NCBI GenBank assembly: GCA_025060475.1
Contig: JANXBZ010000005.1
Location: forward strand, 62,001 to 126,000
Direction: 5' to 3'
Source of the DNA: Dictyoglomus sp.
GTDB lineage: Bacteria > Dictyoglomota > Dictyoglomia > Dictyoglomales > Dictyoglomaceae
DNA length: 64,000 nt
This document shows positions 47,259-55,915 of the stretch, in pieces. The first letter of the stretch is position 1. Each line of letters begins with the position of its first letter. The notes beneath the pieces were generated by a model. That model was not told the origin of the DNA, searched no databases, and was given only the letters and a program-made list of their open reading frames with translations. Position numbers and translations under genes: made by a program.

Positions 47259-48126
47259 TTTAAAATTTAACGGTAAAATTTTAACTAATGCTTTCTTAGC
47301 ACCATATACTTCTTTTAAAATAGGTGGAAAAGTAGATTATTTAGTTTTTCCTTATACATGGAATGATGTTTTCTTAATCTTAGAATGGGCAAAAAAAGAG
47401 GGTATTCCTTTTAAAATAATGGGACAGGGAAGTAATATTTTAGTTCCTGATGAAAAGATGTCTGGAATAGTTATTAAGATAAATCGTAATTTAGGCAAAA
47501 TTAAAAGAATTTCTGAAGAATATTTAGAAGTAGAAGCAGGATGTCTTTTATCAGATCTTTTATCTTTTTTAATGAAAAATAACTTAGGAGGACTTGAATT
47601 CTTAGTAGGAATACCAGGAAATATTGGAGGCTCGGTTTTTGGAAATTCAGGTGCTTTTGGAAATTCTATAGGAGAATTTGTCAAGGAAGTAGTAGTTATA
47701 GATGAAAATCTAAATTTAAAAATTTTAAAAAATTCTGATCTTTTCTTCAGTTATCGAAAATCAAATATTAAAGAAGAATATATTATAAAATCTGTATTAC
47801 TAAAAGTTAATAAACAGAGTAAGGAGAAGACCTATAACTTGTTATTAAAGTATCTAAGAGAAAGACAAAAAAGAATACCTAAATTTCCATCTGCTGGAAG
47901 TATTTTTAAAAATCCACCAAATGTTAGTGCTGGATATCTGTTGGAAAAGGTTGGAATGAAAGGAAAAAGAGTAGGTAATGTTATGGTTTCTCATGAGCAT
48001 GCAAATATTATAATAAATTTAGGAGGAGGAAAAGCCAAAGAAGTTAAGGAATTAATAAATATCATGAAAGATAAAGTGAAAGATCATTTTAATGTAGATT
48101 TAGACTTAGAAATAAAAATATGGTGA
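47242..48126 (+). CDS. murB: UDP-N-acetylenolpyruvoylglucosamine reductase MurB (type II)
   Basis: A 294-residue FAD enzyme that reduces UDP-GlcNAc-enolpyruvate to UDP-MurNAc. It has [16 protein letters not shown], the FAD-binding [30 protein letters not shown], and [11 protein letters not shown], in which the Ser acts as proton donor. The C-terminal [15 protein letters not shown] and [11 protein letters not shown] follow. The shorter, type II form lacks the tyrosine-loop insert of E. coli MurB. In this cluster it takes the place that ddlB has in E. coli, between murC and ftsQ. Confidence 0.97.
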   Translation: MIFPIDLKFNGKILTNAFLAPYTSFKIGGKVDYLVFPYTWNDVFLILEWAKKEGIPFKIMGQGSNILVPDEKMSGIVIKINRNLGKIKRISEEYLEVEAGCLLSDLLSFLMKNNLGGLEFLVGIPGNIGGSVFGNSGAFGNSIGEFVKEVVVIDENLNLKILKNSDLFFSYRKSNIKEEYIIKSVLLKVNKQSKEKTYNLLLKYLRERQKRIPKFPSAGSIFKNPPNVSAGYLLEKVGMKGKRVGNVMVSHEHANIIINLGGGKAKEVKELINIMKDKVKDHFNVDLDLEIKIW

Positions 48127-48130
48127 GAAG

Positions 48131-48718
48131 ATGAGAATTTTTATAATTCTATTGCTTTTATTTGTAATTTCTATGGGATTTATCTTTAGGATTAAAGTTG
48201 ATCCATTTGATGAAAAATTGTTTTCTCTTTTAAAAGAGAAATATTATAAAAAATTTTATATTCTTTGTAATTTTAGAAGTCTTCGTGAAGATTTAGAAAA
48301 AGACAAAATTTTAATTAGAAAATTAAGTTTTTCTCCTTGGACCCTTTATCTTTCCTGGGAGCGGGAACATACTTTAATATATATTAAAACTGAGAAGGAA
48401 GAAAAATTTATAAACCAGAAAGGAGAATTGATGTCAGATTATAAACCTGTTAAGAATACTATTAGAGTTAATAATGTTGCTAGAAAATCTTTAAAAGAAA
48501 TAGTTAAACTGATAGATTCTTTATCAAAGGCTATAGATATAAAAGAAATTATTTTAAAATCGAAATATTTCGAGGTAAAAACCTCTTCTGGGTCTATGCT
48601 CATGGGTTACGAGAATATCGAAGAAAAATTTAAAACTTTAAAATACATTTTACTTGTTTTAGATAAAAAATACTTCATAGACCTCAGATTTAAAATACCT
48701 GTTATAAAGGGCCTATAA
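48131..48718 (+). CDS. ftsQ: FtsQ/DivIB-like division protein (short)
   Basis: A 195-residue bitopic protein with one N-terminal helix (about residues 2-17) and a small extracytoplasmic part. No clear POTRA signature is visible, but RKLSFSPWTLYLSWERE and the INQKGELM segment recall the FtsQ beta domain (often DxxG). The call relies on topology and position between murB and ftsA. It is shorter than typical FtsQ (about 230-280 residues), so the POTRA domain may be reduced. It ends one base into ftsA. Confidence 0.75.
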   Translation: MRIFIILLLLFVISMGFIFRIKVDPFDEKLFSLLKEKYYKKFYILCNFRSLREDLEKDKILIRKLSFSPWTLYLSWEREHTLIYIKTEKEEKFINQKGELMSDYKPVKNTIRVNNVARKSLKEIVKLIDSLSKAIDIKEIILKSKYFEVKTSSGSMLMGYENIEEKFKTLKYILLVLDKKYFIDLRFKIPVIKGL

Positions 48719-49938
48719 TGTCACAAATTTTTGTAGGGATAGATTTAGGATCTACAAAAATTGCAGCTCTCGCAGGAAGAATTGAGGGAGAGAATATAGA
48801 AATATTGGGTTTTTCTTTAGTTCCATCCCAAGGAATAAAATATGGGAATATAGTTGACGTTATAGGAGCTAGTAATTGTATTGCTGAATCCATGAAAAGA
48901 ATAGAAAAAATGATTGGTACAAGGTTAGAACAAAAAGTTATTGTGGGAATTGGAAATGACCAGATGATGGTTACTCCAAGCAAAGGTATGGTAATTATGA
49001 AAAGCAGAGATCAGGAAATAAGTCCTGAAGATGTAGAAAGAGCAATAGAAGCTGCAAAAATGGCACCTTTACCTCCAAATAGAGAAATAATTTATACTAT
49101 AAAAAGAGAATTTCACGTAGATGGACAAAATAGCATTGAAAATCCTGTAGGTTTAATTGGAACACGATTGGAAGCAGATGTTCTATTAGTATCTTATGAT
49201 AATATTCAATTAAAAAATATTAAAAATGCCTTTGAAAGAGCTAATTTAGAAATAGAAGGCTTCATACCAAAAGAGATTGCAGCTTCTGAGGCGGTTTTAA
49301 GCTCTCAGGAAAAAAAATTAGGAGTTGCCTTGGTTGATATAGGAGGAGATTTGACAAATTTAGCAATATATCAAGATGGCTCTGTTCTTGCCACTGGAGT
49401 TTTAAGATTAGGAGGAGAAAGAATCACAAGGGATTTAGCTGTCGGATTAAGAATAAAAATCGAAGAGGCAGAAAAAGTGAAAAAAATATTAGGAACATTA
49501 AAAGGAGAAAAAGAGGAGTCTTTAGAGGTTATCTCTCTTCAAGAGAAAAAAATAAAAGTATCTTCTTTTCAAGTGAGAGAAATTCTTCAACCAAGGGTTG
49601 AAGAAATATTAGAATTTATTGAAAAGAAACTAAGAGATCTTAACTATCCCTTAGAACTTATTCCCGGAGGCTTAGTTATTACAGGAGGAACTTCTCTTTT
49701 GGATGGTTTTGTAGAATTTGCTTCGGAATATTTAAAAATACCCGTAAGAAGAGGCTATCCATTGGAACTTTCAAAATATATTCCAGAAAAAGATGCATAT
49801 TTTTATTCTGTTGCCATGGGACTTTTGTTAAGGGTAAGAGAAGATAAACTTAATCTGAGAGAAAAATATCCTGTTATTAAATCTATAAAAAATAAGATAA
49901 AAAAAATTTTTAAACCTTTTAGAGAAATGTATTTTTAA
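48718..49938 (+). CDS. ftsA: cell division protein FtsA
   Basis: A 406-residue actin-fold protein that tethers FtsZ to the membrane. It has VGIDLGSTKIAALAG (phosphate 1), a 1C (SHS2) domain around residues 85-165, LVDIGGDLTNLAIY (phosphate 2) and LVITGGTSLLDGF (adenosine motif). The C terminus KIKKIFKPFREMYF is a basic amphipathic membrane-targeting helix. It shares one base with the ftsQ stop and is followed 11-20 nt later by ftsZ. Confidence 0.97.
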   Translation: MSQIFVGIDLGSTKIAALAGRIEGENIEILGFSLVPSQGIKYGNIVDVIGASNCIAESMKRIEKMIGTRLEQKVIVGIGNDQMMVTPSKGMVIMKSRDQEISPEDVERAIEAAKMAPLPPNREIIYTIKREFHVDGQNSIENPVGLIGTRLEADVLLVSYDNIQLKNIKNAFERANLEIEGFIPKEIAASEAVLSSQEKKLGVALVDIGGDLTNLAIYQDGSVLATGVLRLGGERITRDLAVGLRIKIEEAEKVKKILGTLKGEKEESLEVISLQEKKIKVSSFQVREILQPRVEEILEFIEKKLRDLNYPLELIPGGLVITGGTSLLDGFVEFASEYLKIPVRRGYPLELSKYIPEKDAYFYSVAMGLLLRVREDKLNLREKYPVIKSIKNKIKKIFKPFREMYF

Positions 49939-49958
49939 CTTAGAAAGGGGTGACTCTC

Positions 49959-51038
49959 TTGCTACCACAAAAATTTTCAAAAGATGAGCAAGAAAATAAA
50001 AAAGGGGGAATAATTAAGGTTGTAGGAGTTGGAGGAGCAGGAGGAAATGCGATAAATCGAATGATTGAATCTGGAGTGCAAGGGGCTGAGTTTATTGCTG
50101 TAAATACAGATCTAAGAATACTAGAATTAAATAAAGCCCCAATAAAAATTCAAATAGGTGCAAATTTAACTCAAGGATTGGGAGCAGGAGGAGATCCAAA
50201 AGTAGGGGAGAAATCAGCTTTAGAGAGTGAAGATATAATAAGGGATTATCTTCAAAATTCAGATATGATTTTTATAACCGCAGGTATGGGGGGAGGAACG
50301 GGGACAGGAGCTTCTCCTGTTATTGCAGAAATTGCAAGAAGTTGTGCAAAGCTAGTAGTTGCTGTGGTAACCCTTCCTTTCAGTTTTGAAGGTAGAAAAA
50401 AAAGAGTTACAGCTATTGAAGGTATAGAAAGATTAAAGGAAAAAGTTGATGCAATAATTATTATTAACAATGATAAGCTTTTACAGATATCAGATAAGTC
50501 TACGTTCTTTAATGATGCCTTTAAATTAGCAGATGAAGTATTAAAACAGGCAATTCAGAGTGTAACAGAGATTGTTAATGTTCCTGGATTGATAAATATA
50601 GACTTTAATGACTTACAAAACATTATGTCAAATGCAGGATCTGCCTATTTAGGTATTGGAATTGGAAAAGGAGAAAATAGAGCAAAAGAAGCTGCAAAAA
50701 TGGTTTTACAGAGTCCTATTCTTGATGTTTCTATCTCAGGTGCAAAAGGTGTTGTATTTAATGTGACTGGAGGAAATGATCTTACTCTTTCAGAAGTCTC
50801 GGAAATTTCAGAACTTATTGTTCAAAATGCAGATCCAGAAGCAAACATTAAATTTGGAGCAGTGATTGATGCATCTATGGAAGGTATAATTAAGGTAACA
50901 TTAATTGCTACGGGTTTTGATCAGAAGGAGATTTATAAAGAGGATTCCTCAAAAGAGAAAAAAGAGATTTATAATTATAATCTTTCTGAAAATGATATAG
51001 AAATTCCTGCTTTTTTAAGAAGAAGACGTCAAATATAA
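49959..51038 (+). CDS. ftsZ: cell division GTPase FtsZ
   Basis: A tubulin-like GTPase of 359 residues that forms the Z ring. It has IKVVGVGGAGGNAINRMI, NTDLRILEL, the signature GGGTGTGASPVIAE, the T7 loop region FNDLQNIM and a C-terminal peptide DIEIPAFLRRR that binds FtsA and ZapA-type partners. I prefer TTG 49959, because AAAGGGGTGA lies 5-6 nt before it; the GTG at 49950 falls inside that ribosome-binding site. It is the last division gene of the cluster, followed 1 nt later by a radical-SAM gene. Confidence 0.97.
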   Translation: MLPQKFSKDEQENKKGGIIKVVGVGGAGGNAINRMIESGVQGAEFIAVNTDLRILELNKAPIKIQIGANLTQGLGAGGDPKVGEKSALESEDIIRDYLQNSDMIFITAGMGGGTGTGASPVIAEIARSCAKLVVAVVTLPFSFEGRKKRVTAIEGIERLKEKVDAIIIINNDKLLQISDKSTFFNDAFKLADEVLKQAIQSVTEIVNVPGLINIDFNDLQNIMSNAGSAYLGIGIGKGENRAKEAAKMVLQSPILDVSISGAKGVVFNVTGGNDLTLSEVSEISELIVQNADPEANIKFGAVIDASMEGIIKVTLIATGFDQKEIYKEDSSKEKKEIYNYNLSENDIEIPAFLRRRRQI

Positions 51039-51039
51039 A

Positions 51040-52713
51040 TTGAGCTGGAATTTTAAAAAAAGAATTAGAGAAATTTTAGAAAAAGAAAGGGGATATAAGC
51101 TTTCAAAAAGAGGTGGAGATGTAAGCGTTTTATTAATCTTTCCTAATAAATATTCTTTATCTTTAAGCAATTTAGGTTATCTTACCATATATAAACTTTT
51201 TAATGAACAAAAGGGAATTTTATGTGAGAGAGCTTTTATACCTGATGATTTTCCAGAAAACTCTGATTTCCCTCTTTACTCCTTAGAGAGTCAAAGACTA
51301 GGAAGAGATTTTGATCTTTGGGCTTTTTCTTTAAGTTTTGAATTAGATTACTTTAACGTAATAAAAATCTTAGAAAGCCAAAAAATCCCTCTTTTTTCTA
51401 ATGATAGAATGGAAAATTATCCCTTAATTATTGCGGGAGGTATAGCAATAAGTTCTAATCCTGAGCCCTTGGCAGATGTATTCGATCTAATATTTATAGG
51501 AGAGGGAGAAAATTTTATTGAAAAATTTTCGGAAAAGCTTATTAATAAGAAAATATATAATTGGAACAAAAAAAGATTTCTAGAAGAGGTCTCGGAAATA
51601 AATGGGGTCTACATTCCCAGATTTTCTACACCTATTTACGATGAAGATAATAAAATTCTAGGTTACAAGTCGATGCAAAAGTTACCCATAAAGAGAGAGA
51701 TTAATTTAAATTTTTCAAGAAATTTAGTTTTCTCTCCTATAATTAGTCCTTTATCTTTCTTTTCTAATATGGTACTTTTAGAAGGAGTAAGAGGATGTAT
51801 TTATCAGTGTAGATTTTGTCTCGCAGGATATTTTTATAGACCGTCAAGAAAATTAGATTTAAAATCTGCAGTTTTAGAAGTTTACAAAAATTTTTCTTTT
51901 GATTTTAGAATTGGTTTGATCTTACCTTCTATTGATAAATCTATCTCTTGGAAGGAAATAAAAGAAATTATAAAGGAAAATGAATTACTTATTTCTTTTT
52001 CCTCTCTAAGATTAGATCAATTAGATGATGAAATATTGGATATTTTATTTCAATCAAAACAAAAAACTCTAACTTTAGCTCCAGAAGTAGGAACTAATAG
52101 ATTGAGAAGAGTAATAAATAAAAATTTTACCAATGATGATATATTAAATTTTTTCAATAAAATTCGATCTTTTCCTTTTAACAATCTTAAATTATATTTT
52201 ATGTGTGGTTTACCCACAGAGACTCAGGAAGATATAGAAGAAATGATAAAGTTAGTGAAGGAGATAAAAAGTATTTTAAGAAAAAAACATGTTACTATAA
52301 GTTTGTCTTTTTTTGTTCCTAAGCCACATACTCCTTTTCAATGGGAAAAAATGTTCAAGGAAGAATACTTTGAAAAACAATCGAGACATATAATAAAAAA
52401 TCTTAAAGAGATTGTGAATGTTCAAACAGAGGATATTCACTTAAGTCTGATTCAAGGACTTTTAAGTAGGGGGGATAGAAGAATATTTAAAATCTTTAGA
52501 TATAATATTTCTTTGAAGAAATTAACTAGAATGTTAGATTGGGAGAAGGATTTTTTCCTTTTTAGAGAAAGAGAAAAATATGAATTTTTCCCGTGGGATA
52601 TAATAGATATAGGTGTTAAGAAGGAATATTTATGGAGAGAAAGAGAAAAAGCATATCGAGGAGAAGTTACAGATCCTTGTTTTGAAGGTTGTAAAGTTTG
52701 TGGAATATGTTGA
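51040..52713 (+). CDS. radical SAM protein of the TIGR03960 type (paralogue A)
   Basis: A 557-residue protein with an N-terminal B12-binding-like region (VLLIFPNKYSLSLSNLGY, IIAGGIAISSNPEPLADVFD) and a radical SAM barrel with C253, C257 and C260 in RGCIYQCRFC. A cysteine-rich end (CFEGCKVCGIC) is also present. The closest in-window match is the protein at 58228-59997, sharing LSNLGY, LCER.F.PD, RLRRVINK and PKPHT.FQWE. The family is uncharacterised; RNA modification has been suggested. The start is a TTG 1 nt after ftsZ, with a weak ribosome-binding site. The location after ftsZ is unusual. Confidence 0.85.
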   Translation: MSWNFKKRIREILEKERGYKLSKRGGDVSVLLIFPNKYSLSLSNLGYLTIYKLFNEQKGILCERAFIPDDFPENSDFPLYSLESQRLGRDFDLWAFSLSFELDYFNVIKILESQKIPLFSNDRMENYPLIIAGGIAISSNPEPLADVFDLIFIGEGENFIEKFSEKLINKKIYNWNKKRFLEEVSEINGVYIPRFSTPIYDEDNKILGYKSMQKLPIKREINLNFSRNLVFSPIISPLSFFSNMVLLEGVRGCIYQCRFCLAGYFYRPSRKLDLKSAVLEVYKNFSFDFRIGLILPSIDKSISWKEIKEIIKENELLISFSSLRLDQLDDEILDILFQSKQKTLTLAPEVGTNRLRRVINKNFTNDDILNFFNKIRSFPFNNLKLYFMCGLPTETQEDIEEMIKLVKEIKSILRKKHVTISLSFFVPKPHTPFQWEKMFKEEYFEKQSRHIIKNLKEIVNVQTEDIHLSLIQGLLSRGDRRIFKIFRYNISLKKLTRMLDWEKDFFLFREREKYEFFPWDIIDIGVKKEYLWREREKAYRGEVTDPCFEGCKVCGIC

Positions 52714-53432
52714 GATTTGGATATTGGAAGTCTCAACTATTAGATAGTTTTTCTGAGATATCTCATGGGTTTGCCTCGGAACCTTTTTCTTTTAATCTCT
52801 ATTTTGATGTAAGAAATATTAAGGCTTTTATTTATCTATATAAACTTACAAAAATTCCTTTTAAAAATTGGATAATAGCAAAACAGATTCATAGTGATAA
52901 TATCAATTATATAAAAAGAGATAATAATTTGTTCTTTCCTAAACTAGTAAAAAATACTGACGCTCTTTTAGTATCAGAAAAAAACAAAATGATAATAATG
53001 TTTTTTGCAGATTGCTTTCCTATATACATATATATTCCCAAAATACCTTTAGTAGGGTTAATCCACGTGGGATGGAGAGGAGCAATTAAAAGATTTCCTT
53101 TTAAGGTATTAAAAGAGCTTTTCGAAAATTATAAGTTATCACCAAATGAGATTTATTTGGCAATAGGACCTGGAATTCAGAAGTGTTGTTTTCAAGTTGG
53201 GAGAAATTTTATTAATTACTTAGACGAACAGAGTATGAAATATCTAGAAAAAATTAACGATAGCTTATATTTTAATTTACTAGGATTTATACTTTCTCAA
53301 ATTTTTAAATATAATCTGCCATCAGAAAATTTAGATATTTCAAATATTTGTACAAAATGTAGTTTGAATTTTTATTCTTTTAGAAGAGATAAAACAAATA
53401 AAAGAAATGTTGGGTTTATTTATATAAAATAA
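52707..53432 (+). CDS. pgeF: laccase-domain purine nucleoside phosphorylase PgeF (YfiH)
   Basis: A 241-residue member of the DUF152/YfiH family. KQIHSDNI, ADCFPIYIY and HVGWRGAIKR hold the zinc-site His and Cys residues, and AIGPGIQKCCFQVG is typical. Homologues have been reported as purine nucleoside phosphorylase/adenosine deaminase enzymes, or as peptidoglycan editing factor in E. coli; the second role would fit this cell-wall context. I chose ATG 52707, which overlaps the previous stop by 7 nt; a TTG at 52698 would add three residues. The first zinc His (in QIHS) is present. Confidence 0.9.
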   Translation: MLRFGYWKSQLLDSFSEISHGFASEPFSFNLYFDVRNIKAFIYLYKLTKIPFKNWIIAKQIHSDNINYIKRDNNLFFPKLVKNTDALLVSEKNKMIIMFFADCFPIYIYIPKIPLVGLIHVGWRGAIKRFPFKVLKELFENYKLSPNEIYLAIGPGIQKCCFQVGRNFINYLDEQSMKYLEKINDSLYFNLLGFILSQIFKYNLPSENLDISNICTKCSLNFYSFRRDKTNKRNVGFIYIK

Positions 53433-53487
53433 TCTTTCATTTTAAAGACAAAAGTTGTAAAATTCTAAAGGGATAAAGTTAGGGAAT

Positions 53488-54198
53488 ATGATCGATGATT
53501 TAAATTATATTAGAGAAAATTGGGAAAAGGTAAGAGAAAACATAGAAAGAATAGCATGTCGTGTGGGAAGAAGAGTTGAAGAGATAAAAGTAGTTGCAGT
53601 AGCAAAGGGAGTATCTTCTTCTCATGTTAAAGAGGCTTTTTTTTCTGGAATAAAAATGATTGGCGAAAATAGAGTTCAAGAAGCAGAAAAGAAAATTATG
53701 GAACTTTCAGATCTTCCTATAGAGTGGCATATGGTGGGACATTTACAAATTAATAAAGTTAAAAAAGCAGTAAAATTATTTTCTTTAATTCATTCCTTAG
53801 ATAGATTTTCCCTAGCTTATGAATTAAATAAAGAGGGAGAAAAACTAGGAAAGAAAATTCAGGTTTTAATTCAATTTAATACTTCGGGAGAACCATCAAA
53901 ATTTGGATTTAGAGAAGAAGACTTTTATAAAAACCTTGATAGTATTATGAATTTAAAAAACATTGAAATATTAGGACTTATGACTATTGGTCCTTTAACT
54001 TCGGATAAAAATTTAATAAGAATATCTTTTAGAAAGTTATATGAAATTAGAGAAAAATTAAAAATAGAAACAGGCTTAAAATTGCCATACCTTTCTATGG
54101 GGATGTCTGATGATTACTCCATTGCAATAGAAGAAGGAGCGAATCTTTTGAGACTAGGAAGAATAATATTTTTAAAAGATTTTGAGGTGATATTATGA
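53488..54198 (+). CDS. yggS: PLP homeostasis protein YggS
   Basis: A 236-residue single-domain alanine-racemase-fold protein that binds pyridoxal phosphate and helps balance B6 vitamers; it has no known catalysis. The PLP lysine is K40 in VAVAKG. IGENRVQEAEKK, EWHMVGHLQINKVKKA, LGLMTIGPL and the C-terminal LSMGMSDDYSIAIEEGANLLRLGR are all typical. The start ATG follows TTAGGGA. A 55-nt gap separates it from pgeF. Its end overlaps the response regulator by 4 nt. The homologue often lies near division genes (with sepF), as here downstream of ftsZ. Confidence 0.95.
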   Translation: MIDDLNYIRENWEKVRENIERIACRVGRRVEEIKVVAVAKGVSSSHVKEAFFSGIKMIGENRVQEAEKKIMELSDLPIEWHMVGHLQINKVKKAVKLFSLIHSLDRFSLAYELNKEGEKLGKKIQVLIQFNTSGEPSKFGFREEDFYKNLDSIMNLKNIEILGLMTIGPLTSDKNLIRISFRKLYEIREKLKIETGLKLPYLSMGMSDDYSIAIEEGANLLRLGRIIFLKDFEVIL

Positions 54199-54878
54199 AA
54201 AAAATTCTTCTAGTTGAAGACGATAAAGGAATTGTTAATTCTTTATTTTTACTTCTTACCAAGGAAGGATATAAAGTTGAAACTGCGTATAATGGAATAG
54301 AAGCTTTAGAGAAATTTAAGACTTTTAATCCTGATTTGATACTCTTAGACCTTCTTCTTCCTGAGAAGGATGGTTGGGAGGTTTGTAAAGAAATAAGAAA
54401 ATCTAGTAACGTACCAATAATTATGCTAACTGCAAAAGACCAAGAAATAGATAAGGTTATAGGATTAAAATTAGGAGCAGATGATTATATAACGAAGCCC
54501 TTTGGAGCAAAAGAATTATTAGCAAGAATTGAGGCTGTTCTTAGAAGGGTTCAGTCTAATTTTATAAAAGATAAAAAAATTATTATTCCTCCTTTTGAAA
54601 TGGATTTAAATAGGAGAATAGTAAAGATAGAGGGAAAAGAAGTAAATCTTTCTTATAGAGAATTTGAGATACTAAAATTATTTCTATCGTCTCCTGGTGT
54701 TGTTTTAACTAGGGAAAATATTATAAAACATATCTGGGGAGAAAATTTCTGGGGTGAACCAAGAACGGTAGATGTTTATATAAGATGGCTAAGAGAAAAA
54801 ATTGAGGAAGATCCTAGTCATCCCAAATACATAGTGACTGTTAGAAATTTAGGATATAAATTTCAAGGGGGGACCTAA
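54195..54878 (+). CDS. OmpR/PhoB family response regulator
   Basis: A 227-residue two-domain regulator. The receiver has acidic residues D9-D10 (LLVEDDKG), the phosphorylation site D52 (LILLDLLLPEKDG), the TAKD switch residue and KPFG lysine near 102. The C-terminal winged helix (about 130-227) has FEMDLNRRIVKIEGKEVNLSYRE... ending TVRNLGYKF, the OmpR/PhoB type. It is coupled to yggS by ATGA and to the kinase that begins right after its stop. The regulated genes are not evident from this window. Confidence 0.95.
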   Translation: MKKILLVEDDKGIVNSLFLLLTKEGYKVETAYNGIEALEKFKTFNPDLILLDLLLPEKDGWEVCKEIRKSSNVPIIMLTAKDQEIDKVIGLKLGADDYITKPFGAKELLARIEAVLRRVQSNFIKDKKIIIPPFEMDLNRRIVKIEGKEVNLSYREFEILKLFLSSPGVVLTRENIIKHIWGENFWGEPRTVDVYIRWLREKIEEDPSHPKYIVTVRNLGYKFQGGT

Positions 54879-54879
54879 G

Positions 54880-55914
54880 ATAGGAAGTTATGAGGAAAGA
54901 TGGGAAACTTTAAGTAAAAACATTTGTGTAGGAGTATTGATAGTGGATGAAAAAGGATATATAAAATATCTAAATCCATATGTTACTTATTTATTAGAAC
55001 TAAATTCTAAAGATCTTAATAATAAACTTTTTGAAGTAATTCCTGATTACGAGATAGATATGCTCTTTAAAAGAACTGTTAGTGAGAAAAGGAATCATGT
55101 AATTTCTATTTATTTCTGGGGAAAAGAAAAGAGACTATTAGAAATCAATTCTTTTTATTTACCTGAAAATAAAGAAGTTCTTTTTATAATTAATGATAAA
55201 AGTATATACGAAAAGCTTGAAGAGAATTATAAAGATTTTATAGCTAATGCTTCTCATGAATTGAGAACACCTCTTACATCAATGCAAATTCTTTTAGATC
55301 TTTTCTCTGAAAGAAAAATCACTCTTGAGGAAATATATAATGAGTTTTTCCCTTATTTCAGAAAAGAAATAGAGAGGATGAGTAAGTTAGTAAATAACCT
55401 TCTAAATCTTTCACGCCTTGAGGCTGGAGTAGTAGAATTAAACCTGCAAAATATATTTCTTGTTGATATTATTGAAAAAGTTTTAAACAGTTTAAATCCT
55501 CTTATAAAGAAAAAGAATTTAAAATTAAATTTAAAAATCTCTTCCTCTTTAATGCTACACGCAGATCCTCAACATCTTGAAACTATTCTTTTTAATCTTC
55601 TCGAAAATGCTGTAAAATATACTCCAGACAAAGGTAGGATAGAGATTTCAGCAAGCGAAGATTCTGAAAAAATAATTTTGTCAATTAAGGATACAGGAAT
55701 AGGAATATCGGAAAAGGATTTACCTTATATTTTTGATAGATTTTATAGAGCTGATAGAGCAAGAAGTAGCGAGGATGGATTTAGCAGTGGTCTTGGGCTA
55801 TCTATTGTTAAGAAGTTAGTTGAAAAACATGGATGGGAAATATCAGTAGAAAGCAAGATTAATCAAGGAACAGATTTTAAAATATTTATCCCCAAAAGAA
55901 AGGAAGGAGAATAA
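54880..55914 (+). CDS. cytoplasmic PAS-containing histidine kinase (start uncertain)
   Basis: A sensor kinase without membrane helices. A PAS domain (GVLIVDEKGYIKYLN...) is followed by a dimerisation helix with the phospho-His in ANASHELRTPL (55255-55257) and a HATPase domain with NLLENAVKYT, DTGIGISEKDLPYIF and SSGLGLSIVKKLV. The best start is unclear. The reading frame is open from 54853, and an ATA at 54880, just after the regulator stop, sits 7 nt behind AAGGGGGG and keeps the whole PAS first strand. TTG 54937 or GTG 54943 (behind TAGGAG) would cut into that strand. It pairs with the regulator upstream. It resembles PhoR-like kinases. Confidence 0.85.
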   Translation: MGSYEERWETLSKNICVGVLIVDEKGYIKYLNPYVTYLLELNSKDLNNKLFEVIPDYEIDMLFKRTVSEKRNHVISIYFWGKEKRLLEINSFYLPENKEVLFIINDKSIYEKLEENYKDFIANASHELRTPLTSMQILLDLFSERKITLEEIYNEFFPYFRKEIERMSKLVNNLLNLSRLEAGVVELNLQNIFLVDIIEKVLNSLNPLIKKKNLKLNLKISSSLMLHADPQHLETILFNLLENAVKYTPDKGRIEISASEDSEKIILSIKDTGIGISEKDLPYIFDRFYRADRARSSEDGFSSGLGLSIVKKLVEKHGWEISVESKINQGTDFKIFIPKRKEGE

Positions 55915-55915
55915 A

